Shown here: positions 52,440 to 64,000 of the stretch, piece after piece
Position numbering within the stretch: position 1 is the stretch's first letter
Layout: each line of letters starts with the position of its first letter
Assembly: GCF_012489685.1 (NCBI RefSeq)
Contig: NC_080042.1
Span: 46,428,066-46,492,065 of the forward strand
Length of the DNA stretch: 64,000 nt
Origin: Lotus japonicus
Lineage: Eukaryota; Streptophyta; Magnoliopsida; Fabales; Fabaceae
Direction of reading: 5' to 3'
Translations under genes and position numbers: made by a program
Notes under the pieces: generated by a model
Databases searched by the model: none
What the model saw: only the letters and a program-made list of their open reading frames with translations
Told to the model about the DNA's origin: nothing

Positions 52440-55400
52440 TGTAAGACCCAAGCTTTTGAGCTTATGCTAAGTGAATAAAATCCTATTCACGATTTGGGTT
52501 GACGTATCGTGAAGGGAAACCTGAACTAGAGTTTACCAAATGAAATAAATTTGTGAAGGAGAAAGTTCAGGAAAAGTCTAAGGATTGTACCAAAGTCGAT
52601 AAAAGTTATAGCACGATCGTTACACGCTTAAACTTAGGTCAGAAACCCTAGTATATAGCTAGTTTTCACTTATATGCACGATGGAAGTTAATTCCAAAAA
52701 TCTTCAGAGAAATGTTAGAACTTCTCTTTTTCCATATATCACAATCGTTTCGAGGCGAAACTCTAGGATCTACGAACGTCCGATTCCAATCATCGGAAGT
52801 TTGCCGAAACCGAAACCCTGGTATCTCAAAACCCTAGAATCACCCGACAATGAAGACTTTTTCTATTCAGAGCTTCAAATGAAGATTCTACACGCGTACA
52901 CCCATTTCTCTTGATGATTTCAATCTTTCTTCAGAAGGAAGTTTTCTATTCCGACATTCGATGCAAAAAGCAACTTATCGGGTAAAATAGTTTTACACCG
53001 ACTTTGCATTAGTTACCAAAAATACAAGGAGACCTCATTTTAGTTTTGGAATTCTTCCGCCAAAACCTATCTTAGAATTCACGGAGAATGACGCCGGAAA
53101 AATCAGATTCGCGAAACTTTCATTTTCCCGCGTTTTTCCATCCTCTATATATAGCAAGAAAGATGAGAAAATATCACAATTTCCACCATTTTCTCTCCAA
53201 GAACCCGCGAGCTCACCAAGAGGAAGAGGAAGAAGAGTTTTTGTTCATTTCTTGCTTGATCGTCGATTAATCAGTTGCTACTTCAAGGTGTCGAGGTATA
53301 GTCGCTAATCCTTACCTCTGATCGCTTTTTCCATAGCTTTTCTCTAGACTTTTCTGTGCTCATAGTTTTGAGGTTTTTTGCAAAACTATCCTGAATATTT
53401 CATTTTTGATTCTAAACATCTTCCTTACGTGCCCAAGATCACTTCTGTCGGATTAGTTTTTCCGTTATGTCGCCGAAATTCCGCCGGAATCAATTTATGC
53501 CTCAAATACCCATTTTTGGAGTAAAGCTTCGTCCTTTGGGCTGAAAACTATCGCCTTAGCTTAGTGCTAGTAGGATTAGTTGTCATAAACGTCGTTGGTG
53601 ACGTCCCTGTCAAATTTGCTTTTTGGGATTTCAATTTTGAAATTCTAAGTTAAAAATCATGACCAAAATACCCCTGCGACAGTTTTTGATCCGATAATTT
53701 TTCCGAGTTTAGAATACCCTTAGTTACGGCTAATGATAGCATAGGAACCAAGTCTGATCGAAGAAAAATCGAGCCCCACAATTACCAAAAGTGGCCGAGC
53801 CCTCTAAGGGGGGAGGAGGAAAATTTCCTTTTCCGAAAACTTGTCCTTTCGCGCTAGATTATCGTACCTCGGAGTATATACTACTTCGCGTAATCTTAGT
53901 AAGTATTGATAGCTTAGTTTCCGATAGATTCTGATAGTATTCTGTGGTTTTACTTTAAAGGTGCTTTTGAGGAATTTCCTGAGGAGCAACGCTTTGCTTG
54001 TGAGGAAGAGTTCGAAGATCACTCTGGAGAACCTACAGGTGAGGGCTTCTCACTGAATCTCTAGATAATGCTTAGGGTCGATGCTCTCGACATTTTTTAC
54101 TGTTTATGCACTTGTTTGTGTTTGATTGGAAAAATGTTTTCTGAGGCTTCGGCTGACAATGTAGATGATTCATCTACTGAATGCTTTTGAGAGTGAATTA
54201 CATGCTAAGTGCTAATTGGGTAATTTAGGATGTGTGATGCATGCCTTATATGCTAAGTGCTACGTGGTTATTGCTTAATATGTTGATATATGACATGTTG
54301 ATTGATTGTGCTGAGTTAATTATGCTTTTGCAATGAAATCTGAGATTCTGAGTAGTGAGAATAGCGGGCAGGTCATGCCGATTTTATTTTGAGAGTTTTG
54401 AGAAAGTTTGATAGGATGAATGAGATTCGGGCCTTGTTATGGTTTTCATGGATCGAGACATTCTCTGGAATCAGTTGGGGATTAGGAGATCCCGAGAGTT
54501 TATAAGATTTTGCGATAAGACTAAAAGGATATTATTTTGTAAAGAAAACTCATAAGACATTAAACAACCTCTAAATCTTCAAATAATGATAACAAACTCG
54601 AAAGGAAGCTTAGGATGCAAATCTTAGTTTTTGGAAAACGAGAAGTGTCGTCAGATCCAAGTGTTGAGGAAGTTGAGAAGTTTTGAGTATGTTGATACTC
54701 TTGTGCTGTTGGAGCAGCTGTGTTGTTGGACTATCCTGGGGATAAGTCCGGGAAATTGATAGTTTCCGAGTATGTTGATACTCTTGCTCGTTGAGCAGTT
54801 TTGACCATCGGATTGAGATGAGTCGGATGATTTGGAGATCATCATGAGTTATGTGTTGTTGTGAAGATGTGTCTTTTGTCGCAGAATCGACTGTTACCTT
54901 AGGGTAAGCTTTTAGAGACTTTAATTTAGCTAGAACACGTGGCGACGTGTCGAGTGAGATTCGGAGACGTTGTTTGACTAATCATCCTGCATTCATGCAA
55001 CATTAATGAGGTATTAACACAGGACGTACTCTGGACCTCGTCGGTTTCCAAAATGGTCATAAGACCCGGAATGCCGTGTAAGAGCGTTTGTAGACGACTC
55101 TTGTAGCAGACCGAAATGGCAGACCCTCGGGTTTACTGCTGATCTGACTACCTTTGTGTGGTGTAAGAGGCACGCGGGCCGAAATGGTCCCACCGTGGCT
55201 GGTGTTAGGGCTGATCCGTTTGATGTCCATCCGTTTCCGGAATGCATGTGGTTAACTGGGTTAACCGTCATTTGCATATCATGCAACATGCATACTAATT
55301 TAGTTGTTGAGTGTGATTGTTACTTGTTAGTCCTATTTGGAACATGTTAATTGTTATTATTGTCGTTTATGTTCTTTGTGGAATATGCAACCCTAGGATG

Positions 55401-56492
55401 TTATCCCTAGCTATAAGCCTAAATGGCTATTATATTGTCTGTATCTATCGGTGCTATTAATTATATAATTCTTTGGAGTTGACCCTCGCGTCTTCTGTGT
55501 GTGTTTTGGCGGACAACGCCCTTTGTCAGATGTCCATTGCGGACTGGTTCACAATGGTCCACCCTTCGGGGGGGATTAGATACGAGATGATTGACCAGGA
55601 CGACCCCGGTTCGTGGGTGGTAGACCCCGCTAGCCATCGAGCGACGTACTCGGGGCGGATTATGGAGGACCATGTAGATAGGGTAGGAGTCTTGACGTCA
55701 GGAGTGCTGCGGAGATGCACTGTCAGTTTCAACTTGCCACCAGGTGTGCATTGCGGACCAGGAGCAGGAGGACCACCACCGCCACCGTTATCTTCGGATG
55801 AGGAGGATCCCTCAGAGGAGGAGCCAGTGGGAGTGCCTTCGGCAGAGTCCAGTTCACCCACCATTGTTGTCATAGATGATCATGGATCGGGCCCTAAGCC
55901 CGTGAGTCCAGCACCAGAGCGTATCGCTGTGGCGAGAGGAGGACGGGTAGTGTACCTAGACTTGGTCGTTCTGGATTCTGATTCAGACGACGATCATGCT
56001 AGCACGTAGGTTTAGTGCTGGTGTGAGCTCCTCGAGATTAGGATTAGTGTAGGAGTAGAGTCGTAGCTCTGACTGTCATTTGTTTCCTTTGGGACAGGGT
56101 AGTTTCCCACCGATAGCTTTTTGTGTGGTTTCTTTACGGGGATCACAGAGAGTTGGTTGGACTTAGGAGGTCTTATTTTCAGACCATTGGGTCAGCTTAT
56201 TCTCAGTTTTGAGGGATGGTGTTGCGGACACTTACCTTTAAATTTGGTTTGTACATATTGCCTACGGGCGTTACATCTTTCTCTTTTCCGTCACTGGAGG
56301 TTACTCGTGACGAGGCTAGCTACTTACAGCGGGGGCTGTAATATATATTGTGTATTAGTTCTGCTATCTCTCGCATTTGCGTTTATTTAATTCAGTCTTG
56401 TCTTTATCATTATCGAAAAAAAATATTCACGTTTTTCCGCATTAAGTTTCTTTTGGTTACTAAAGTGACGCCACCGAAATCGGGGTGTTACA
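52440..56492 (+). repeat. 5' LTR of the chromovirus (4.05 kb)
   Basis: Starts TGTAAGACCCAAGC and ends ATCGGGGTGTTACA. A TATA box (CCTCTATATATAGC) lies near 53142-53155. It carries an ORF (55530-56009) and a degenerate array of CCGAAATGG-like units near 55045-55250. GAGTATGTTGATACTCTTG occurs twice (about 54686 and 54768). Confidence 0.95.
55530..56009 (+). CDS. LTR-borne ORF of the Tekay-like element (159 aa)
   Basis: An open frame inside the R-U5 part of the LTR. I chose the ATG at 55530 (CAGATGTC context), because the same start is kept in the decayed homologue at 23056. The N-terminal half has MSIADWFTMVHPSGG, HRATYSGRIMEDHVDR and SGVLRRCTVSFNLPPG. It is followed by a Gly/Pro run, an acidic Asp/Glu/Ser region, PTIVVIDDHGSG and an acidic end (VVLDSDSDDDH). 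The copy in the 3' LTR (from 63587) is also open to the window edge with few changes. Blocks are shared with the solo LTR at 20181. I know no function. It may be translated from LTR-initiated transcripts or be a relic. Confidence 0.5.
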   Translation: MSIADWFTMVHPSGGIRYEMIDQDDPGSWVVDPASHRATYSGRIMEDHVDRVGVLTSGVLRRCTVSFNLPPGVHCGPGAGGPPPPPLSSDEEDPSEEEPVGVPSAESSSPTIVVIDDHGSGPKPVSPAPERIAVARGGRVVYLDLVVLDSDSDDDHAST

Positions 56493-56512
56493 CTGTGGTA
56501 TCAGAGCACGGT
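56493..56512 (+). promoter_or_regulatory. Primer-binding site of the chromovirus
   Basis: CTGTGGTATCAGAGCACGG follows the 5' LTR directly; TGGTATCAGAGC is complementary to the 3' end of initiator tRNA-Met. Confidence 0.9.
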
Positions 56513-56751
56513 CGAGTCTTTCGGGAGTTGTTGGGAATAGGTCTTCTGTGCTAGGTTGTGTGACTCTGCAAAGAGTGAAAATTGATTGTCTGCAAGCGAT
56601 TTTTCGCTTAGAATTGATTGAAGTTATTGCTTAATCATATTGTATAGTTATGCTAGATGCTATCTTGTGATGAGTACTAACTGTTTCTTTGACTAAGCAT
56701 AGGATGTTATCCTAGTACCATGCTAACCTAGTATGCCTAACTCTTAGGAAC

Positions 56752-57576
56752 CTAGATGTTATCCTAGGAATGGATTGGTTGTCCCACAATCATTGTCTTT
56801 TGGACTGCAACCGAAAGAGAGTGGTATTTCCTAATTCGGATCTTTCCGAGTATCTATCCGCCAATCACATTAGCGTCTCTTTGAACGAGGGATCTCAAGA
56901 GTATTCCGTATTGCTAAGTTTGGAGGGCAAAAGGAACCCGGAAGTTGGCAGTATTCCAGTGGTGAGGGACTTCACAGATGTTTTTCCTGGCGATGTACCT
57001 GGTTTGCCGCCTGTACGCGACACTGAGTTTGCTATAGACATCGTACCGGGAACAGGGCCGATTTCGATTGCACCATATCGTATGGCACCTGCGGAGCTAG
57101 TGGAATTGAAGTCCCAACTAGAAGATCTTTTGTCGAAGGGATTTATCCGACCAAGCGTTTCACCTTGGGGAGCGCCAGTCTTATTGGTGAAGAAGAAGGA
57201 CGGGAAATCGAGATTGTGTGTCGACTACCGACAACTGAACAAAGTAACCGTCAAGAATAGGTATCCGTTACCTAGAATTGATGATTTGATGGATCAACTG
57301 CGAGGAGCTGCGATATTCTCAAAGATCGATCTGAAGTCGGGTTATCATCAAATCAGAGTCAAGACCGAGGATATTCAGAAGACGGCATTCAGAACCCGTT
57401 ATGGACACTATGAGTACTTAGTGATGCCATTTGGGGTGAAAAACGCACCTGCGATATTCATGGATTACATGAATAGGACGTTCCATACATTCTTGGATCG
57501 ATTTGTCGTGGTGTTTATCGACGACATTCTGATCTACTCAAAGAATGCTGAGGACCATGAGGGGCACTTGCGATAA
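56752..57576 (+). pseudogene. Chromovirus protease end and reverse transcriptase N-terminal part
   Basis: The frame enters at [10 protein letters not shown], the end of the protease, and runs into RT. RT blocks include [76 protein letters not shown] and the catalytic [13 protein letters not shown] follows GHLR at 57574-57576, where the family normally has Leu, so one base change breaks pol. Gag and the protease active site are missing upstream. The continuation at 57586 is in the same frame. Confidence 0.9.
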
Positions 57577-59763
57577 GTCTTACAAGTGCTGAGGGAGAAG
57601 GAGCTGTACGCCAATCCTTCTAAGTGCGAATTTTGGCTCGAAGAGGTAAAATTCTTAGGCCATGTGATCTCTAAGGAGGGGATAGCTGTGGACCCAGCAA
57701 AGGTAGAGACCGTATTGTCATGGGAACGGCCAAAGACAGTGACTGAGATCAGGAGTTTCGTTGGTTTGGCGGGATACGATCGCCGTTTCATCGAGAATTT
57801 CGCGAAGATTGTTGGACTGTTAACTCAACTTACGAGGAAGGACCAACCTTTCGCATGGACTGAAGCGTGCGAAACTAGTTTTCAGACGATGAAGGAACGG
57901 TTGACAACGTCACCTGTACTCGTTTTACCGCAACCGGAGGAACCTTATGAGGTATATTGTGATGCTTCGCATCAAGGTTTGGGATGTGTGCTGATGCAAC
58001 ATCGGAAGGTGGTTGCTTATGCTTCAAGACAACTGAAGGTGCATGAGAAGAATTATCCAACTCATGACTTAGAGCTAGCTGCCATCGTATTTGCGCTGAA
58101 GATTTGGAGACATCACTTATATGGATGCAATTTCACCATATTCAGTGATCATAAGAGCTTGAAGTACTTGTTTGAGCAGAAGGAGCTGAACATGAGACAG
58201 CGTCGGTGGATGGAATTTCTCAAAGATTACGAGTTCACCCTGCAATATCATCCTGGAAAGGCGAACGTTGTTGCTGATGCCTTGAGCAGGAAGATGCACA
58301 TCTCGTCGATGATGGTGAAAGAGCTGCTATTGCTGGAACAATTTAGAGATTTGAGCTTAGATGTGAGATTGTCCGAAGGAGAACTGAAGTTCGGAATGAT
58401 CAGAATTACCAATGGATTGATGGAAGAAATCCGAGACCAACAGTTACTAGATGAGTTTCTGCTCGGGAAAAGGAACTTGGTAATTCAGGGTAAGGACCCG
58501 GAATTCAAGGTAGGAAGTGACAATATCCTACGGTGTAAGGATAGGGTTTGTGTACCTGACAACCCTGACTTGAGAAGATTGATTATGGATGAGGGTCACA
58601 AGAGCAAGTTAAGCATTCATCCAGGAATGAAAAAGATGTATCAGGACTTGAAGGTAAATTTTTGGTGGCCAGGAATGAAAAGGCAAGTGGTTGAGTATGT
58701 AGCTGCATGTTTGACATGTCAGAAGGCAAAGGTGGAACATCAGAAATCTTCAGGTATGCTACAAAGCTTGGATGTACCAGAATGGAAATGGGATAGCATA
58801 TCGATGGATTTTGTAGTGGCTTTGCCAAGAACTCAAAAGGGGTATGATTCTATTTGGGTAATAGTGGATCGATTGACTAAGTCGGCTCATTTCGTACCTG
58901 TGAGGACTACATACAACGTGGAGAAACTATCAGAGATTTATATAGCTGAAATTGTACGACTTCATGGGGTGCCAACAAGTATTGTTTCTGATCGAGACCC
59001 GAAGTTTACATCACATTTTTGGGGAGCTCTTCAAGAGGCTTTGGGAACAAGGCTGAGACTAAGTTCTGCTTATCATCCGCAGACTGATGGACAGACTGAG
59101 AGGACAATCCAGTCGTTGGAGGATTTGCTACGCGCTTGCGTGTTAGACAACAAGGGCAGTTGGGATAACCTATTGCCATTGATTGAGTTCACATACAACA
59201 ACAGTTTTCATACGAGTATAGGTATGGCACCGTATGAGGCTTTGTATGGCCGCAAGTGTAGAACACCCTTGTGTTGGTATCAAAATGGAGAAAATCTGTT
59301 AGTAGGACCAGAACTTCTACAACAGACGACTGAGAAGATCAAGCAGATCAGAGAAAAGATGAAGACTTCTCAGAGTAGACAGAAGAGTTATGCCGATCAA
59401 AGGCGCAGAACTCTGGAATTCGAAGAAGGAGACCATGTGTTTCTAAGAGTTACTCAGACGACGGGAGTTGGTCGAGCAATCAAGTCAAAGAAGCTTACGC
59501 CCAAGTTTATTGGACCTTATCAGATCACTCGTCGAATTGGACCAGTCGCTTATCAGATTGCACTACCTCCATTTCTATCGAACATTCATGACGTATTCCA
59601 CGTGTCACAACTGAGGAAATATATTGCCGATCCGACACATGTTATCGAGCTGGATGACATTGAGTTGAAGGATGATCTGTCTTTCGAGACACCGCCGATT
59701 AGCATTGGTGACACCAGGATAAAACAGTTGAGAGGAAAAGAAATCGAGTTAGTGAAGGCTTAG
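57577..59763 (+). pseudogene. Chromovirus RT C-terminal part, RNase H and integrase
   Basis: After the TAA the same frame continues through the RT thumb ([26 protein letters not shown]). RNase H follows ([45 protein letters not shown]). Integrase comes next, with a CLTCQKAK zinc pair and DDE motifs ([31 protein letters not shown]). The GPY/F module is [17 protein letters not shown]. The frame ends with [14 protein letters not shown] and TAG at 59761, just where a chromodomain normally begins. A separate chromodomain segment lies 490 bases further on. Apart from the upstream stop, the domains look intact. Confidence 0.9.
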
Positions 59764-60253
59764 ATTTTAGATCAATCGATCTGATCACGAACGCATGAGG
59801 CATGAAGTCTTGTCAAGTTTTGATCGAGAGACTAAGTATTGAAATGATTGGAGGATGGTCAAATTACAGAAAGGGAAGTGTTCGTATCAAGATGAATACT
59901 TGAGGTATAGTTATGATTGGATCTTCTAGAGGATAAATCTCGATTTATGCGAAGTGTTAGGGACTTCAGTAAGCCTAAATTGGTTTGAGTGAGGAAGGTT
60001 TTGAGTACGAAGACAACAATAATGGATTGTTGGATATTAAGAGGATGATTAGCTTATGAGTGGTCGATGAATTGATGATTAAGGGGATGAGTCTTGTCAT
60101 GCACGAGGTATTAAGACTCAAGTCGAGTTTTAATTTGAACGGTTACTAAGGAGAAGATTGATTTCATGGTGCGAGCGACGATAGTTACGAAGTTGGAAGT
60201 GACGTTAATGGACTATTAGATTCTAACGCAATGTTTCATCTAGGAGTTATCAA

Positions 60254-60493
60254 GTGGTCGAGCCGGACAACATAGGGCTGAAAGATGATATGTCTGTTGA
60301 GACGCCGTCGGTCAACCTTGGGACTAGAAGAGTGAAACAATCGAAGGGAAAGCAGAGTGCTTCAGTGAAAGTTATTTGGAACAAAGACACAGACGGTGCT
60401 ATATGGGAGTTAGAGGAAAAGATCAAGGAACAATATTCAGAACTTTTGCCGAACCTTAAGTTTCGAGGTCGAAACTTTCTTTTTGGAGGGTAG
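60254..60493 (+). pseudogene. Chromodomain segment of the integrase C-terminus, detached
   Basis: Begins with text repeating the end of the previous ORF in diverged form (EPDNIGLKDDMSVETPSVNL, then RRVKQSKGKQ). It continues into the chromodomain-like SVKVIWNKDTDGAIWELEEK and KEQYSELLP, ending at TAG 60493. This is the normal C-terminus of Tekay-like integrases. The overlap with the preceding ORF is only partly similar, so it is not a recent duplication. Confidence 0.75.
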
Positions 60494-60496
60494 TAA
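60481..60496 (+). promoter_or_regulatory. Polypurine tract of the chromovirus
   Basis: TTTTGGAGGGTAGTAA lies directly before the 3' LTR start; it overlaps the stop of the chromodomain frame, as usual in this lineage. Confidence 0.7.
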
Positions 60497-63400
60497 TGTA
60501 AGACCCAAGCTTTTGAGCTTATGCTAAGTGAATAAAATCCTATTCACGATTTGGGTTGACGTATCGTGAAGGGAAACCTGAACAAGAGTTTACCAAATGA
60601 AATAAATTTGTGAAGGAGAAAGTTCAGGAAAAGTCTAAGGATTGTACCAAAGTCGATAAAAGTTATAGCACGATCGTTACACGCTTAAACTTAGGTCAGA
60701 AACCCTAGTATATAGCTAGTTTTCACTTATATGCACGATGGAAGTTAATTCCAAAAATCTTCAGAGAAATGTTAGAACTTCTTTTTTTCCATATATCACA
60801 ATCGTTTCGAGGCGAAACTCTAGGATCTACGAACGTCCGATTCCAATCATCGGAAGTTTGCCGAAACCGAAACCCTGGTATCTCAAAACCCTAGAATCAC
60901 CCGACAATGAAGACTTTTTCTATTTAGAGCTTCAAATGAAGATTCTACACGCGTACACCCATTTCTCTTGATGATTTCAATCTTTCTTCAGAAGGAAGTT
61001 TTCTATTCCGACATTCGATGCAAAAAGCAACTTATCGGGTAAAATAGTTTTACACCGACTTTGCATTAGTTACCAAAAATACAAGGAGACCTCATTTTAG
61101 TTTTGGAATTCTTCCGCCAAAACCTATCTTAGAATTCACGGAGAATGACGCCGGAAAAATCAGATTCGCGAAACTTTCATTTTCCCGCGTTTTTCCATCC
61201 TCTATATATAGCAAGAAAGATGAGAAAATATCACAATTTCCACCATTTTCTCTCCAAGAACCCGCGAGCTCACCAAGAGGAAGAGGAAGAAGAGTTTTTG
61301 TTCATTTCTTGCTTGATCGTCGATTAATCAGTTGCTACTTCAAGGTGTCGAGGTATAGTCGCTAATCCTTACCTCTGATCGCTTTTTCCATAGCTTTTCT
61401 CTAGACTTTTCTGTGCTCATAGTTTTGAGGTTTTTTGCAAAACTATCCTGAATATTTCATTTTTGATTCTAAACATCTTCCTTACGTGCCCAAGATCACT
61501 TCTGTCGGATTAGTTTTTCCGTTATGTCGCCGAATTTCCGCCGGAATCAATTTATGCCTCAAATACCCATTTTTGGAGTAAAGCTTCGTCCTTTGGGCTG
61601 AAAACTATCGCCTTAGCTTAGTGCTAGTAGGATTAGTTGTCATAAACGTCGTTGGTGACGTCCCTGTCAAATTTGCTTTTTGGGATTTCAGTTTTGAAAT
61701 TCTAAGTTAAAAATCATGACCAAAATACCCCTGCGACAGTTTTTGATCCGATAATTTTTCCGAGTTTAGAATACCCTTAGTTACGGCTAATGATAGCATA
61801 GGAACCAAGTTTGATCGAAGAAAAATCGAGCCCCACAATTACCAAAAGTGGCCGAGCCCTCTAAGGGGGGAGGAGGAAAATTTCCTTTTCCGAAAACTTG
61901 TCCTTTTGCGCTAGATTATCGTACCTCGGAGTATATACTACTTCGCGTAATCTTAGTAAGTATTGATAGCTTAGTTTCCGATAGATTCTGATAGTATTCT
62001 GTGGTTTTACTTTAAAGGTGCTTTTGAGGAATTTCCTGAGGAGCAACGCTTTGCTTGTGAGGAAGAGTTCGAAGATCACTCTGGAGAACCTACAGGTGAG
62101 GGCTTCTCACTGAATCTCTAGATAATGCTTAGGGTCGATGCTCTCGACATTGTTTACTGTTTATGCACTTGTTTGTGTTTGATTGGAAAAATGTTTTCTG
62201 AGGCTTCGGCTGACAATGTAGATGATTCATCTACTGAATGCTTTTGAGAGTGAATTACATGCTAAGTGCTAATTGGGTAATTTAGGATGTGTGATGCATG
62301 CCTTATATGCTAAGTGCTACGTGGTTATTGCTTAATATGTTGATATATGACATGTTGATTGATTGTGCTGAGTTAATTATGCTTTTGCAATGAAATCTGA
62401 GATTCTGAGTAGTGAGAATAGCGGGCAGGTCATGACGATTTTATTTTGAGAGTTTTGAGAAAGTTTGATAGGACGAATGAGATTCGGGCCTTGTTATGGT
62501 TTTCATGGATCGAGACATTCTCTGGAGTCAGTTGGGGATTAGGAGATCCCGAGAGCTTATAAGATTTTGCGATAAGACTAAAAGGATATTATTTTGTAAA
62601 GAAAACTCATAAGACATTAAACAACCTCTAAATCTTCAAATAATGATAACAAACTCGAAAGGAAGCTTAGGATGCAAATCTTAGTTTTTGGAAAACGAGA
62701 AGTGTCGTCGGATCCAAGTGTTGAGGAAGTTGAGAAGTTTTGAGTATGTTGATACTCTTGTGCTGTTGGAGCAGCTGTGTTGTTGGACTATCCTGGGGAT
62801 AAGTCCGGGAAATTGATAGTTTCCGAGTATGTTGATACTCTTGCTCGTTGAGCAGTTTTGACCATCGTATTGAGATGAGTCGGATGATTTGAAGATCATC
62901 ATGAGTTATGTGTTGTTGTGAAGATGTGTCTTTTGTCGCAGAATCGACTGTTACCTTAGGGTAAGCTTTTAGAGACTTTAATTTAGCTAGAACACGTGGC
63001 GACGTGTCGAGTGAGATTCGGAGACGTTGTTTGACTAATCATCCTGCATTCATGCAACATTAATGAGGTATTAACACAGGACGTACTCTGGACCTCGTCG
63101 GTTTCCAAAATGGTCATAAGACCCGGAATGCCGTGTAAGAGCGTTTAAAGACGACTCTTGTAGCAGACCGAAATGGCAGACCCTCGGGTTTACTGCTGAT
63201 CTGACTACCTTTGTGTGGTGTAAGAGGCACGCGGGCCGAAATGGTCCCACCGTGGCTGGTGTTAGGGCTGATCCGTTTGATGTCCATCCGTTTCCGGAAT
63301 GCATGTGGTTAACTGGGTTAACCGTCATTTGCATATCATGCAACATGCATACTAATTTAGTTGTTGAGTGTGATTGTTACTTGTTAGTCCTATTTGGAAC

Positions 63401-64000
63401 ATGTTAATTGTTATTATTGTCGTTTATGTTCTTTGTGGAATATGCAACCCTAGGATGTTATCCCTAGCTATAAGCCTAAGTGGCTATTATATTGTCTGTA
63501 TCTATCGGTGCTATTAATTATATAATTCTTTGGAGTTGACCCTCGCGTCTTCTGTGTGTGTTTTGGCGGACAACGCCCTTTGTCAGATGTCCATTGCGGA
63601 CTGGTTCACAATGGTCCACCCTTCGGGGGGGATTAGATACGAGATGATTGACCAGGACGACCCCGGTTCGTGGGTGGTAGACCCCGCTAGCCATCGAGCG
63701 ACGTACTCGGGGCGGATTATGGAGGACCATGTAGATAGGGTAGGAGTCTTGACGTCAGGAGTGATGCGGAGATGCACTGTCAGTTTCAACTTGCCACCAG
63801 GTGTGCATTGCGGACCAGGAGCAGGAGGACCACCACCGCCACCGTTATCTTCGGGTGAGGAGGATCCCTCAGAGGAGGAGCCAGTGGGAGTGCCTTCGGC
63901 AGAGTCCAGTTCACCCACCATTGTTGTCATAGATGATCATGGATCGGGCCCTAAGCCCGTGAGTCCAGCACCAGAGCGTATCGCTGTGGCGAGAGGAGGA
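60497..64000 (+). repeat. 3' LTR of the chromovirus, cut by the window edge
   Basis: Starts TGTAAGACCCAAGC and follows the 5' LTR base by base with about 20 differences over 3504 positions. From the 5' LTR length it should end near 64549, with CACAT and the rest of the Sirevirus 5' LTR beyond. The LTR-borne ORF restarts at 63587 and is open to the edge. Confidence 0.95.

Larger units (their letters stand above)
52440..64000 (+). mobile_element. Tekay-like chromovirus (Ty3/gypsy), gag-deleted, young
   Basis: 5' LTR 52440-56492, primer site, a pol remnant, PPT and 3' LTR from 60497 to beyond the window. The internal region is only about 4.0 kb because gag and most of the protease are missing. 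About 20 substitutions are visible in 3.5 kb of LTR comparison (about 0.6 percent), so it is much younger than the Sirevirus it split. With a nonsense codon in RT and no gag it cannot move by itself. Confidence 0.9.

Overview
The window is nuclear DNA of a flowering plant, most likely a legume. The evidence is the dense nesting of LTR retrotransposons of plant-only types (SIRE1-like Sireviruses, a Tekay-like chromovirus, TRIM and Cassandra elements), GT-AG introns in the one clear host gene, and no bacterial gene organisation. The legume assignment rests on the SIRE1-like repeats and is an inference; I cannot name the species.

Only one ordinary cellular gene is well supported. It is a six-exon, minus-strand gene for the RNA 3'-terminal phosphate cyclase-like protein RCL1 (30593-39883, about 379 codons), a pre-rRNA processing factor. 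Its last intron is about 6.9 kb. That intron holds an old RTE-type LINE, a Tourist-like MITE, a very young non-autonomous LTR retrotransposon with a 778-residue gag-like ORF, and TRIM fragments.

Left flank (1-10.2 kb): three nested copia elements. A Sirevirus (1-3614, +) sits in a Sirevirus gag/LTR remnant (3615-5229, -), which sits in a Gag-protease-only copia fragment with its own minisatellite and 3' LTR (5230-7099, +). A LINE with a decayed RRM-type ORF1 and no ORF2 follows (7.2-10.2 kb, -).

Middle (10.2-29.8 kb): two 1.5-kb Mutator-like non-autonomous elements, two SINE copies, a 1.1-kb inverted duplication of a TPR gene fragment, and a mosaic LTR-type insertion (16706-24287). The mosaic carries a Cassandra/5S segment and a perfect Tekay-type solo LTR. 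A degenerate palindrome built from Helitron-type PIF1 helicase follows.

Right flank (40.7-64 kb): a hAT transposase remnant, then a nearly complete minus-strand Sirevirus (gag, protease, integrase, RT, RNase H, env-like region, both LTRs). Its pol is split by a 2.4-kb solo LTR with perfect 5-bp target duplications. Its 5' LTR is split by a young Tekay-like gypsy element with 4.05-kb LTRs that runs off the right edge.

The observations most worth following are: a retrotransposon that appears to have integrated through two U3 ends, with an inverted third LTR; an array of eight short hairpins with covarying stems inside a Tekay-type LTR; an inverted duplicated gene fragment that could form a hairpin RNA; and an antisense coiled-coil ORF with its own TATA box in the left Sirevirus.
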